Shown here: in pieces, positions 24,610-33,419 of the stretch
How the letters are laid out: each line of letters begins with the position of its first letter
How positions within the stretch are numbered: position 1 is the stretch's first letter
Assembly (NCBI GenBank): GCA_963708715.1
Contig: CAVPSU010000001.1
Location: 1,364,001 to 1,428,000 of the forward strand
Direction: 5' to 3'
DNA: 64,000 bases
Origin: DAIOEK01 sp963708715
GTDB lineage: Bacteria > Chloroflexota > Anaerolineae > Anaerolineales > Anaerolineaceae
The notes under the pieces: generated by a model
Told to the model about the DNA's origin: nothing
Database searches by the model: none
Seen by the model: the letters and a program-made list of their open reading frames with translations, nothing else
Program-made: the position numbers and the translations under genes

Positions 24610-25560
24610 TTATTTGTTCTCGACGTGTTGATTTTGCGCCAGCGAGACCATCCCGCTGAGTCCACCCAGGTTCATGGTGTCCACTGCGCTGCTCGGCACG
24701 ATCACCAGTGCGCCTTTTTCCTTCAGCCCTTCAAAAAGCATGTTCATCGCGCGCAGGTGTAGGGCGGTGGGATTGTTGATGTACGCTTTAGATGCTTCCG
24801 CAAAGCTGTCAGCGACTTGCATTTCTGCCTCGCCGAGGATTACCCGTGACTGGCGTTCTCGTTCCGCCTGCGCTTGCTGGGACATGGCGTCTTCCAAACC
24901 CTGTGGGATGATCACATCCCGAATTTCAACGCTCTGGACTGAGATGCCCCAGGGTGTAGTGCGTTCATCGATGATCTTCTGCAAATCCGCATCCATCTTC
25001 GCCCGTCCCACGAGGATATCCGCCAGGGTCATCTGACCGATCACCTCGCGCAAGGCAGTCTGAGCCGCCCAGGAGATTGCTATCCGGTAATCCTGCACTT
25101 CCAAAGCCGCTTTTTCAGCATCCCAGATCATCCAGAACAAGACCGCATCCACATCCACTGGGACGGTGTCCTTGGTGAGGGTGTATTCGGCGTTGAAAGG
25201 CGTGACCATCACCCGGTGATCGATCCAGGACGTGGTTGAGTCGATGATCGGGATTATCCAGAACATGCCCGGTCCGTGCAATCCTTGAAATCTACCCAGG
25301 CGAAGAACGACCACCTTTTCCCATTGAGAGGCGACTTTGATGGCAAACAGGAAGTACATGCCGATCAGCAGGAGTCCGATCGCGTACGCTGCGATCCAGA
25401 ATTCTGATACGACTTTTTTGTCGTCCATCAGGATTGTCCCGATGATAGAGGCAATGAAGAACAGGATAAATATAAATACAGCCAACGGATTGACGCGGGA
25501 GGTGTCCAGCGGCTTCTGTCCTCTTTGTTGTTTTTGCTTATTCAGATAAGCGATTGTCAT
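24610..25560 (-). CDS. Slipin / band-7 (SPFH) membrane protein
   Basis: The protein has 316 residues with two N-terminal hydrophobic segments (about 27-45 and 55-75) and then an SPFH domain containing EKVVVLRLGRFQGLHGPGMF, the slipin signature, and VEIRDVIIPQGLEDAMSQQAQAE cut at the oligomerising helix. It would assemble into membrane microdomains facing the cytoplasm. Slipins often partner with NfeD-type proteases, but none is adjacent. The gene start overlaps the GntR gene by 23 bases. Confidence 0.93.
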   Translation of the reverse strand: MTIAYLNKQKQQRGQKPLDTSRVNPLAVFIFILFFIASIIGTILMDDKKVVSEFWIAAYAIGLLLIGMYFLFAIKVASQWEKVVVLRLGRFQGLHGPGMFWIIPIIDSTTSWIDHRVMVTPFNAEYTLTKDTVPVDVDAVLFWMIWDAEKAALEVQDYRIAISWAAQTALREVIGQMTLADILVGRAKMDADLQKIIDERTTPWGISVQSVEIRDVIIPQGLEDAMSQQAQAERERQSRVILGEAEMQVADSFAEASKAYINNPTALHLRAMNMLFEGLKEKGALVIVPSSAVDTMNLGGLSGMVSLAQNQHVENK

Positions 25561-25960
25561 TTAAACCTTCCTTTCGAGTTAATTCCTTCGTTGAAAAGAC
25601 CATTTCCAGGGTCTTATAGATCTCACTCTGATCGCATCCAACCTTGAATGCTTCCTGTATATATGTACGCGTCAGTTCCTCCAAAGTTTGTTCGCGGATG
25701 AAATCCACCGCTTTCTTATCAGGTTCGGCCAGGATATAGGTTCCCCTACCCTGTTGGGTAGAGATCAATCCCGCCTCATCTAAAATCCTGTATGCCCGGG
25801 CGATCGTATTGAAATTGACCCGCAACTCCGCAGCCATCTGTCTGACCGTAGGGAGCTGGTCGTCTTGCTTCAACAATCCTTGCAGCAACATCTGCTTGAT
25901 CTGCTCCACGATCTGAATGTAGATCGGTGTACCGGATCGGAAATCGACTTGGAAGTTCAC
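25538..25960 (-). CDS. GntR family (YtrA-like) transcriptional regulator
   Basis: This 140-residue regulator has an N-terminal GntR winged helix (GTPIYIQIVEQIKQMLLQG, DQLPTVRQMAAELRVNFNT, GRGTYI) and only a short 60-residue tail, as in the YtrA subfamily. The first residue is most likely the GTG at 25960, which follows GGAGG by nine bases; a longer frame back to 26047 runs across the promoter and is rejected. It heads the operon slipin, SdpI, ABC and probably represses it through the tandem repeats at 25977. Confidence 0.9.
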   Translation of the reverse strand: MNFQVDFRSGTPIYIQIVEQIKQMLLQGLLKQDDQLPTVRQMAAELRVNFNTIARAYRILDEAGLISTQQGRGTYILAEPDKKAVDFIREQTLEELTRTYIQEAFKVGCDQSEIYKTLEMVFSTKELTRKEGLNDNRLSE

Positions 25961-25976
25961 ACCATTAATCCTCCAT

Positions 25977-26008
25977 ATTGTATCATTGTATCTTTGTATT
26001 ATTGTATA
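25977..26008. promoter_or_regulatory. Four tandem 8-bp repeats, candidate GntR operator
   Basis: The sequence reads ATTGTATC, ATTGTATC, TTTGTATT, ATTGTATA without gaps, between the -35 element and the GntR ribosome-binding site. The last unit contains the -10 hexamer. An autoregulator bound here would block transcription. Confidence 0.6.
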
Positions 26009-26028
26009 TCGTTTTCCAGGACTGTCAA
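26001..26028 (-). promoter_or_regulatory. Consensus promoter of the GntR-slipin-ABC operon
   Basis: On the minus strand TTGACA (26028-26023), a 16-base spacer and TACAAT (26006-26001). The predicted start near 25994 falls inside the tandem repeats. Confidence 0.75.
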
Positions 26029-26058
26029 GGGTTAGCGCCCGACCCACATCCTTCTTCC

Positions 26059-26086
26059 TTGCGATTAGGGTATGGCGTGGTAGAAT
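26059..26086 (+). promoter_or_regulatory. Putative pdxST promoter
   Basis: TTGCGA (26059-26064), a 16-base spacer and TAGAAT (26081-26086), with a leader of about 28 bases containing AGGAGG before the pdxS ATG. Confidence 0.5.
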
Positions 26087-26121
26087 CTTAATGGAAATAC
26101 CAGGTCAACCAGGAGGCTGTA

Positions 26122-27009
26122 ATGGAAGGACAAACAGCAACATTTGCTGTTAAAAAAGGTTTGGCTCAGATGTTGAAGGGCGGCGTCATCATGGATGTCG
26201 TCACCGCAGACCACGCCAAAATTGCGGAAGATGCAGGCGCTTGCGCCGTGATGGCTTTGGAACGTGTTCCTGCGGATATCCGTGCCAGTGGCGGAGTTGC
26301 ACGTATGAGCGACCCCGAATTAATTTTAAAGATCATGGATTCGGTGACCATCCCGGTCATGGCAAAATGCCGGATCGGCCATTTTGTGGAAGCACAAATA
26401 TTGGAAGCGCTTGGTGTGGATTATATTGACGAATCTGAAGTGTTGACCCCCGCCGATGAAGCCTATCACATTTACAAGCATGATTTCAAAGTACCCTTCG
26501 TTTGTGGCTGCCGAAATCTGGGCGAAGCGTTACGCCGGATCGGTGAAGGCGCAGCCATGATCCGCACCAAAGGCGAAGCAGGCACCGGTGATGTTGTCGA
26601 AGCTGTTCGCCACGGGCGCACGGTGCTCGGCGATATCCGCCGCTTGCAAACACTTCCGAACGAAGAATTAATGACGTATGCCAAGGAAATTGGCGCACCG
26701 TATGAATTGGTGGTGGAAACCAAACAACTGGGTCGATTACCGGTGGTTAATTTTGCGGCGGGTGGAATTGCCACCCCGGCTGATGCAGCTCTCATGATGC
26801 AGATCGGTGTGGATGGCGTCTTCGTCGGCTCGGGAATATTCAAATCGGGCGATCCAGCCAAACGCGCTGCAGCCATTGTCAAAGCGACCACTCATTATAA
26901 TGATCCCAAAATACTGGCGGAAGTAAGCCGTAACCTGGGCGAGCCCATGGTCGGCAGGCAGATTTCGGCGATCCCGGAGAACGAACTAATTGCAGGTAGA
27001 GGCTGGTAG
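26122..27009 (+). CDS. pdxS: Pyridoxal 5'-phosphate synthase lyase subunit
   Basis: This 295-residue TIM-barrel enzyme makes PLP from ribose 5-phosphate, glyceraldehyde 3-phosphate and ammonia supplied by PdxT. Characteristic segments include MDVVTADHAKIAEDAGACAV, ALERVPADIRASGGVARM, MAKCRIGHFVEAQILEALG (with the catalytic Lys) and RTKGEAGTGDVVEAVRH. Length is normal. AGGAGG precedes the ATG, and pdxT follows nine bases after the stop. Confidence 0.98.
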   Translation: MEGQTATFAVKKGLAQMLKGGVIMDVVTADHAKIAEDAGACAVMALERVPADIRASGGVARMSDPELILKIMDSVTIPVMAKCRIGHFVEAQILEALGVDYIDESEVLTPADEAYHIYKHDFKVPFVCGCRNLGEALRRIGEGAAMIRTKGEAGTGDVVEAVRHGRTVLGDIRRLQTLPNEELMTYAKEIGAPYELVVETKQLGRLPVVNFAAGGIATPADAALMMQIGVDGVFVGSGIFKSGDPAKRAAAIVKATTHYNDPKILAEVSRNLGEPMVGRQISAIPENELIAGRGW

Positions 27010-27018
27010 TACATCGCC

Positions 27019-27600
27019 ATGACCATCATCGGGGTTCTCGCCCTGCAGGGCGATTTTCGAGAACACATCACAACCCTTCGCCGTATCGGTGTCGAGGCGC
27101 TGGAGATCCGTCAAGCCCACCAACTGACCCGCCTGGATGGTCTGATCCTCCCCGGCGGTGAATCAACCACCATCGGTAAATTGGCAGTGGATTTCCATCT
27201 GATCGAACCCCTGCGGGAATTTGGTAAGACAAAAGCGGTCTGGGGAACCTGCGCTGGGGCGATCTTTCTTTCAAAAGACGCCAAGCGGCATCAACCTTTG
27301 CTTCAATTAATGGATATTACGGTCGCCCGGAACGCATTTGGACGGCAGATCGCCAGCTTTGAAGTGGACCTGCAAATTCCCGCCCTGGCGAGCCTGGAGC
27401 TGGAGAACCCACCATACCATGCGGTGTTCATCCGAGCGCCGCTGATCGAATCTGTCGGTGAAGGGGTGGAAGTCCTCTCCAAATTGGACAATGGGATGGT
27501 GGTAGCCGCTCGTCAGAAGCACATGCTGGCAACCTCTTTCCACCCGGAGCTCACACTCGACGACCGGTTCCATCGCTATTTTGTGGAGATGTCAAAATAA
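27019..27600 (+). CDS. pdxT: Pyridoxal 5'-phosphate synthase glutaminase subunit
   Basis: This 193-residue class I glutamine amidotransferase releases ammonia for PdxS. It has IGVLALQGDFREH, ILPGGESTTIGKL (oxyanion region), the nucleophile in GTCAGAIFL and the His-Glu pair in TSFHPEL. Length and arrangement downstream of pdxS are canonical. Confidence 0.97.
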   Translation: MTIIGVLALQGDFREHITTLRRIGVEALEIRQAHQLTRLDGLILPGGESTTIGKLAVDFHLIEPLREFGKTKAVWGTCAGAIFLSKDAKRHQPLLQLMDITVARNAFGRQIASFEVDLQIPALASLELENPPYHAVFIRAPLIESVGEGVEVLSKLDNGMVVAARQKHMLATSFHPELTLDDRFHRYFVEMSK

Positions 27601-27644
27601 GAATACGTTCGGTCGATCTACTCGATTTACCAGCGCTCCACCGC

Positions 27645-28541
27645 TTGCGCGGTCAGGTACTCGCCTTTGATACAATTCAACAATTGACCCGCGGGAATCC
27701 TCTGCGCGCGCGCGCTTTTTTGGATTACCTGGATCCGACCCGAGGGATTTACACCGCCCTGCTCGAAGAGGCGGGAAATATTTCCCTGGCGGGACAGATC
27801 ACACACGCCGGAGCCTCCCGTTCCAGCAATTTATCATTCATCACCCCCACCCGGGGATTGAACTCACCAGAATTGGTCGGGTTGATTGATCATCTCTCGG
27901 AACAGGCGGGGGAATGGGGAACTTTCTATTTATTGGCTGAGGTGGATGAGCATTCGCATTCATTCGATGTCTTGCGAACCAGCGGATTTTCGGTCTACGC
28001 CTGGCAGCGTGTCTGGCGCTACCAGACTGGTTCAGCCAATATGCCCCTCACGCCAGAAGAAATCACGTGGAAGAGTGCAAGCGATCGAGATCAGATCCCG
28101 ATAAAAAGCCTGTGCCAGTCATTGGTTCCAGCATTTGTGCAGCCAGTGGATAGCGTATTCGATAAACGGTTGGAGGGGCTGATCTGCCATGAAGACTGTG
28201 GTGTGATGGGCTATGCCGATCTCATCTTTGGCAGGGAGGGAACCTGGGTCCAGCCGTATATCCATCCTGAAGCCAAATTTGTCCCGGCGGTATTGGCAGA
28301 ACTATTACATCAGGTGGAGCTACGCGGATCTCATTCCATATATATCTGCGTCCGTTCTTATCAGGCCTGGATAGAGAGCGCGTTGGAAGAACTGCCAGTT
28401 CTTGCCAGCCCCCGTCAGGCGTTGATGGTGCGGCATCTGGCTGTTCTTCAAAAAGCCGTCAATCCAATCCGGGTGGCGGCGATGGAAAATTCTCGGAGAG
28501 GTGCGACCATGGCGCGAGTCGACACTTCCAAACGGATATAG
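27645..28541 (+). CDS. GNAT-like acetyltransferase, start uncertain
   Basis: This protein of about 298 residues has a central segment (EWGTFYLLAEVDEHSHSF then LRTSGFSVYAWQRVWRY) resembling the acetyl-CoA fold of GNAT enzymes, with a second weaker half after residue 135. Substrate and activity are unknown. The first canonical start is a TTG at 27645 without a ribosome-binding site. The same frame reads protein-like sequence (IRIRSVDLLDLPALHRL) back to about 27597, where only ATA codons are available eight bases after GTGGAG; true initiation may be there. It follows pdxT closely. Confidence 0.6.
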   Translation: MRGQVLAFDTIQQLTRGNPLRARAFLDYLDPTRGIYTALLEEAGNISLAGQITHAGASRSSNLSFITPTRGLNSPELVGLIDHLSEQAGEWGTFYLLAEVDEHSHSFDVLRTSGFSVYAWQRVWRYQTGSANMPLTPEEITWKSASDRDQIPIKSLCQSLVPAFVQPVDSVFDKRLEGLICHEDCGVMGYADLIFGREGTWVQPYIHPEAKFVPAVLAELLHQVELRGSHSIYICVRSYQAWIESALEELPVLASPRQALMVRHLAVLQKAVNPIRVAAMENSRRGATMARVDTSKRI

Positions 28542-28547
28542 GTATTT

Positions 28548-30191
28548 ATGACACAAAGACGTATAACCGATGATTTGAATATTCTGCTAGGGGTCTTACC
28601 TCCTCGAATTGCTGAAGCGGTTGTGAGGGTGAACAACAGCGATCAATTGATCGAGATCATTCTCGATCTTGGCCGTCCGCCCACCGCCCGCTTTGTATCT
28701 GAGGAACAAACCCTCTACCAGGATGAGGTGAATCGGGTCGATATTGATTTTGTGGTCGAGCGGATCGGTGAATTTGACGCGGACAACCGGGCTGGACTCG
28801 AACGCACACTTCACCGCATCTCCGCCATCCGCAACCGAAGAGGTCACATCGTCGGTCTCACCTGTCGGGTCGGTCGGGCAGTATACGGAACCATAGATAT
28901 TATTCAGGACTTGATCGAAAGCGGTAAAAGCATCCTACTGCTCGGTAAGCCGGGTATTGGAAAAACCACAATGCTGCGCGAATCTGCCCGGATGATGGCA
29001 GAGAAGAGCCGGGTCATTATTGTTGACACGTCCAACGAGATTGGCGGCGATGGGGATGTCCCTCACCCAGCCGTTGGACTAGCTCGCCGGATGCAGGTCG
29101 CTACACCTTCATTACAACACGAAGTGATGATCGAAGCGGTTGAAAACCATAATCCGGAGGTCATCGTTATCGATGAAATTGGCCGTGAGCTGGAAGCTGC
29201 CGCAGCCCGAACCATTGCGGAAAGAGGCGTTCAGCTAATTGGTACCGCTCATGGTCGCACATTGGAAAATTTATTGCTTAATCCGACTCTTTCAGACCTG
29301 GTCGGTGGCATAGAATCGGTCACTCTATCGGATGAGGAAGCCCGCCGAAGAGGTACCCAGAAGACTGTCCTGGAACGGCGCGCTCCGCCCACGTTCGATC
29401 TACTTGTGGAAATTCTGGATCGTGATCGCGTGGCGGTATTAATGGATGTGGCAGCCGCGGTTGATTCGTTGGTCCGAGGATACCCACAACCCCCAGAGAT
29501 TCGCTATCGGACGGAAAGCGGTGAGATCAAAACGGAAAAACCGGCTCCAATACCATCTCAATACGGATCGACCGGTCGTGGGACACGACGTAACGATGGC
29601 TTTGGATTACAGGTCGGTCAGCAGGGAACCCGTCGACAGCAGACGCCACCGCCCGTATCATCCTCCACTCGCGTGATAGACACAGAAGAAACAAACGAGG
29701 TGTTCGAAGGACCGATTCGCACCGATAAACCAGTGAAGATCTATCCCTACGGGGTCGCCCGCAATCGGTTACAGCAGGCAGCCAAACGGTTGGGCGTGCC
29801 GGTGATCGTGGTCCGTGAAATAAGCGAAGCACAATCTCTCATTACACTTCGATCCTATTATCGCAATCGCCAGGCAACCATAATGGAAGCGGAAGAACGC
29901 GGAATGCCCATCTATGTGTTGCGCGCCAACACGGTCAACCAGATAGAACAATTCCTGGCGGAGATATTCAATCTCGCCGATGGAGCCATGCCGGGTCCAA
30001 ATTCGGATGGCACGATCGAACAAACTCAAGCAGCCATTCAGGCGGTATTGAACGGGGAACGTTATATCGACCTCCCGCCCGCCGCTTCACCCATTCGCCG
30101 GTTGCAACACGATCTGGCGCGACAAGCACAATTGATCTCGCAATCTTACGGAAAGGAACCCTATCGCAGGGTACGGATCTACCGGGAATGA
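28548..30191 (+). CDS. R3H-domain AAA ATPase (Ycf45/SpoIIIAA-like)
   Basis: The protein has 547 residues. Residues 125-300 form an ATPase core with Walker A LLLGKPGIGKTTMLRE, Walker B EVIVIDEIG and a sensor-like GTAHG, as in SpoIIIAA/Ycf45. A Pro/Gln-rich linker (about 325-385) precedes a second alpha/beta segment, and the C-terminus (RRLQHDLARQAQ, GKEPYRRVRIYR) is an R3H single-stranded nucleic acid binding domain. The role is unknown; such proteins are conserved in cyanobacteria and Chloroflexota. Its stop overlaps the tmk start. Confidence 0.88.
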   Translation: MTQRRITDDLNILLGVLPPRIAEAVVRVNNSDQLIEIILDLGRPPTARFVSEEQTLYQDEVNRVDIDFVVERIGEFDADNRAGLERTLHRISAIRNRRGHIVGLTCRVGRAVYGTIDIIQDLIESGKSILLLGKPGIGKTTMLRESARMMAEKSRVIIVDTSNEIGGDGDVPHPAVGLARRMQVATPSLQHEVMIEAVENHNPEVIVIDEIGRELEAAAARTIAERGVQLIGTAHGRTLENLLLNPTLSDLVGGIESVTLSDEEARRRGTQKTVLERRAPPTFDLLVEILDRDRVAVLMDVAAAVDSLVRGYPQPPEIRYRTESGEIKTEKPAPIPSQYGSTGRGTRRNDGFGLQVGQQGTRRQQTPPPVSSSTRVIDTEETNEVFEGPIRTDKPVKIYPYGVARNRLQQAAKRLGVPVIVVREISEAQSLITLRSYYRNRQATIMEAEERGMPIYVLRANTVNQIEQFLAEIFNLADGAMPGPNSDGTIEQTQAAIQAVLNGERYIDLPPAASPIRRLQHDLARQAQLISQSYGKEPYRRVRIYRE

Positions 30192-30820
30192 GCGGATTAT
30201 TCATCACGTTGGAAGGACCGGACGGCTGCGGGAAAACCTGCCAGATCCCTGGTATGGCTGACTACCTGCGCAAGCAGGGGGTGGAAGTACTCACAACTCG
30301 TGAACCGGGCGGGACGCCCATCAGCGAACAGGTCAGGGATGTCATTATGAGTATGCGCAATAAAGCCATGCATCCCCGAACAGAGATCCTGTTGTTCCAA
30401 TCCGCCAGGGCACAGCACGTGGAGGAGATCATCAGACCGGCACTTACCGCTGGTAAAGTGGTTATTTGTGATCGTTTCACCGATTCCACAATGGCTTATC
30501 AGGGGTATGGTCACCAGACCGATCTTGTTTTTCTGCGTCAACTATTAGACTTTACCACTGGTTCACTCAAACCTGATCTGACCTTACTCCTGGATGTCGA
30601 TGTCGAAACCGGGCTTAAACGTCGACAGGCTGGCGGTGGTGAGTGGAACCGGCTGGATGATTATGACCTTGCCTTTCACCAGCGAGTGCGGGTGGGATAT
30701 CATCAATTGGCAGAACAAGAACCCGACCGTTGGGTAACTGTCGATGCCAGACAGAGCAAAGAAGATATTCAAACAGCGATCCGTGCGATCCTGAAACAAC
30801 GTATGCAGCTAGCATCTTGA
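30188..30820 (+). CDS. tmk: Thymidylate kinase
   Basis: This 210-residue enzyme phosphorylates dTMP to dTDP with ATP. It has the P-loop GPDGCGKT, the dTMP-binding TREPGGTPISEQVRD, RAQHVEEIIRPAL and the DRF motif VICDRFTDSTMAYQGYG, then a lid with RRQAGG. The usual Ser/Thr-Thr-Gln after the P-loop Lys is Thr-Cys-Gln here. The ATG overlaps the stop of the R3H ATPase gene (ATGA), so they are coupled. Confidence 0.96.
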   Translation: MSGLFITLEGPDGCGKTCQIPGMADYLRKQGVEVLTTREPGGTPISEQVRDVIMSMRNKAMHPRTEILLFQSARAQHVEEIIRPALTAGKVVICDRFTDSTMAYQGYGHQTDLVFLRQLLDFTTGSLKPDLTLLLDVDVETGLKRRQAGGGEWNRLDDYDLAFHQRVRVGYHQLAEQEPDRWVTVDARQSKEDIQTAIRAILKQRMQLAS

Positions 30821-30829
30821 AAGGATAAA

Positions 30830-32134
30830 ATGAAAAAGTACCTCTTATTTCTATTACTGGTAGCGGGGATCGTCATATCATCATGCGTTCCTGCCACAAC
30901 CATGCCATCATTCGTCGAAACACCGGTTGAAGCGACGGTAGCTGTCACCGAAGCACCAGCAATTCCGGTCAAAACCCCTGTCGCCCATGCGACTGAAGCC
31001 CCGGCAGAAGTCCCTGTTGTATCAGGTCCTGCGACCTGTCAGGTGGACGGGAATATTCTCGTTCCTCCCAATGCAACACAGACCGCACTTGCGGCTGCGA
31101 TTCCTCCCGTCACCGATGCGGATTGGTCAAAAGGTAAACCGGACGCCAAATATACCATCCTCGAATATAGCGATTTCATGTGCCCGTACTGCGCCGCGCT
31201 TTCACCCATTTTGGATGAGCTTTTGGCTGCCCGCCCGGATGATGTAAGGCTGGTTTTCCGTCATTTCCCTTTGCCTTCCCATCCACTGTCGATCCTTAGT
31301 ACCCAGGCTGCCGAAGCGGCTGGCTTGCAGGGTAAATTTTGGGAAGTGACCGATTACCTGCTTCAGAATCAGGCGGAATGGTCGTCCTTGGAAGAGCCTG
31401 CCTATCAGACCTACTTGTTGAATAAAGCCGAAAGCTGGGGATTGGATAAAGTTCAATTCACGAAAGACCTGACCAGTGATGCCATAGTAAACAAGGCTAA
31501 TACTGCCCAGGAACAGGCTATGAAAGCAGGCATCGATCATACCCCCTTCCTGATGCTGAATGACCGTGTCTTGTTGGATCAAGAAGCTCAGAATTTGGCA
31601 CTAGTGATCCATCTCCTGTCCAGTCAGGAAACGAACTATAAAGTCTGTCCCCCCACCCTGGTGGATCCTGCCAAAACGTACACCGCCACCATCGAAACAG
31701 CCAAGGGAAATATCGTGGTCAAATTATTCGCAGACAAAGCGCCTCTGGCAGTTAACAGCTTTGTTTTTCTCACCCGCGAAGGATGGTACAACAACTTACC
31801 TTTCAATGGAATTGTTAAAAATACCGGCGAGAACGGTCTCCAGCTTGCGATTGCCGGTGATCATACTGGAACCAGTTACGGATCCGCCGGATACCAGATC
31901 GGGTTGGAAAACACAGATGGAAAATTCGACCGCAAGGGATTGGTTGGTATGGTAAATGGAAGTCAATTCTTCCTGACTTTCGCTGCCCAGCCGGCGTTGG
32001 ATGGTCGTTTCTCGGTTATTGGTGAGATTGTGGAAGGGATGGATATCCTGGAGAGTCTACCTGTTTCGGTTTCTGCAGATGGACAACAAACGCCTGCTGA
32101 AACCATCCTGAAGGTCACAATCACCGAGAGCTAA
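30830..32134 (+). CDS. Lipoprotein fusing a DsbA-like thioredoxin fold to a cyclophilin
   Basis: This 434-residue exported protein has lipobox VISSCVPA (Cys19) and a Thr/Pro/Ala-rich linker (22-70). Residues 95-270 are a DsbA/thioredoxin-like domain with active-site CPYC in YSDFMCPYCAALSPIL and the cis-Pro loop DHTPFLMLND. Residues 280-434 are a cyclophilin-type peptidyl-prolyl isomerase (ETAKGNIVVKLFADKAPLAV, GMVNGSQFFLTF, ALDGRFSVIGEIVEGMDIL). It probably helps oxidative folding and proline isomerisation of exported proteins. It starts nine bases after tmk and its stop overlaps the next ATG by one base. Confidence 0.92.
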   Translation: MKKYLLFLLLVAGIVISSCVPATTMPSFVETPVEATVAVTEAPAIPVKTPVAHATEAPAEVPVVSGPATCQVDGNILVPPNATQTALAAAIPPVTDADWSKGKPDAKYTILEYSDFMCPYCAALSPILDELLAARPDDVRLVFRHFPLPSHPLSILSTQAAEAAGLQGKFWEVTDYLLQNQAEWSSLEEPAYQTYLLNKAESWGLDKVQFTKDLTSDAIVNKANTAQEQAMKAGIDHTPFLMLNDRVLLDQEAQNLALVIHLLSSQETNYKVCPPTLVDPAKTYTATIETAKGNIVVKLFADKAPLAVNSFVFLTREGWYNNLPFNGIVKNTGENGLQLAIAGDHTGTSYGSAGYQIGLENTDGKFDRKGLVGMVNGSQFFLTFAAQPALDGRFSVIGEIVEGMDILESLPVSVSADGQQTPAETILKVTITES

Positions 32135-33348
32135 TGCAACCTTTACGGCAGCCACCCTCCCATACGTTTGACGTTTTCCAGGTAGTCTTTACCGGGTTGA
32201 GCGTCTTATCTCTTTGGGGGGTGGCTGTTGCCTTTCTATTATTCAATGTATTAACCAGCCCGCGCGAGGGAATTACAGCCGGGCAAACCGATCCGATCAC
32301 AATTGCGGCGATATTCGCCAGTTTTATTATGTTGGGAATTGTTCTCTTGCCGGGTGTCATCCTTCCACTGAGATCCATTGCGGGAAAAACACCGCCCGCA
32401 CCCATCTATACGCTCCAACGTGGGTACTGGATCACCCTATTGGCCTGGCCGATCCTGTTATTGTCTGGTGTTGCTTCCATGAAGGTAGCGAACCTAAACC
32501 TGTTTCTATTTCCATTAATTCATGCTCTTTCAGTGGCCATTCCCGTCCTTTTGATTATAGGTGTTGCCATCCGTGGTATTGAATTCAAGAGTCCACAGCG
32601 GGTAGCCGGTCTCACCCTGACGGGAATGATCGGAGGCACCTCTCTCAGCCTGATCCTGGAAACGATAATCCTTCTATTGCTGGGGATAATCCTGTTAGTT
32701 CTTTTAATTATGAACCCGTCATGGCTGGCTGAACTCAATCGATTGGTCGGGCGGTTGGCAATCGTTGGGGATGATCTGGAAGCGTTGCAACAAATTCTTC
32801 TGCCTTATCTATCACGTCCGGCAGTCATCGGGGTCGTGTTGATGGTCGTTTCCGGTTTTATCCCACTGATTGAAGAGCTATCCAAAACGCTGGGATTCTG
32901 GTTTCTTTATCGAAAAGAATGGACCCTGGCAGATGGATACGTAGGTGGATTATTCAGCGGCGCCGGATTCGCGATCGCCGAGAGTCTTCTGGCATCATCC
33001 CAGATGACGGGTGAATCCTGGCTGGTTGTGGTGATCACCCGGGTAGGCACGGCTTTTATGCATATCCTGGCATCGGGGCTGGTTGGTATGGGTATTGTTT
33101 ATGCGTGGAAGCAACAGAAGTACGTTAGGTTGGTCCTATTATATCTTGGCGCGGTCCTACTTCATGGGCTTTGGAACTTTTTCGCCGTGGCTCTGGCTTC
33201 CGGACAGATCGTAACATCATCCAATGGATTTTTGTCCACTCTCGGGGCTATTTCGCCTTATCTGCTTGGGCTTCTTACCTTCGGGGCGCTTGCAGGGTTG
33301 CTTGCACTAAATCGTTACTTCCGATTAAAAGTCAATGGGTTGGAATAA
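32134..33348 (+). CDS. PrsW-like intramembrane metalloprotease
   Basis: This 404-residue membrane protein has about nine hydrophobic helices. The C-terminal half has PrsW-type motifs: IPLIEELSKTLGFW (EExxK), TAFMHILASGLVGMG (His) and LLHGLWNFFAV (HxxxN). In Bacillus, PrsW cleaves the anti-sigma factor RsiW; no such partner is seen here. The ATG overlaps the upstream stop (TAATG), indicating coupling to the DsbA-cyclophilin gene. Confidence 0.82.
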   Translation: MQPLRQPPSHTFDVFQVVFTGLSVLSLWGVAVAFLLFNVLTSPREGITAGQTDPITIAAIFASFIMLGIVLLPGVILPLRSIAGKTPPAPIYTLQRGYWITLLAWPILLLSGVASMKVANLNLFLFPLIHALSVAIPVLLIIGVAIRGIEFKSPQRVAGLTLTGMIGGTSLSLILETIILLLLGIILLVLLIMNPSWLAELNRLVGRLAIVGDDLEALQQILLPYLSRPAVIGVVLMVVSGFIPLIEELSKTLGFWFLYRKEWTLADGYVGGLFSGAGFAIAESLLASSQMTGESWLVVVITRVGTAFMHILASGLVGMGIVYAWKQQKYVRLVLLYLGAVLLHGLWNFFAVALASGQIVTSSNGFLSTLGAISPYLLGLLTFGALAGLLALNRYFRLKVNGLE

Positions 33349-33386
33349 AGTCTCTGCAGACGCAGATCCAGACCTTTAAACCATGC

Positions 33387-33392
33387 TATAAT
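33387..33392 (+). promoter_or_regulatory. Extended -10 promoter of the dedA gene
   Basis: TGCTATAAT at 33384-33392 is an extended -10; no good -35 is present. It gives a short leader before the ATG at 33420. Confidence 0.5.
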
Positions 33393-33419
33393 CCGAAAAT
33401 TCTTATCTAAAGGTATTCC

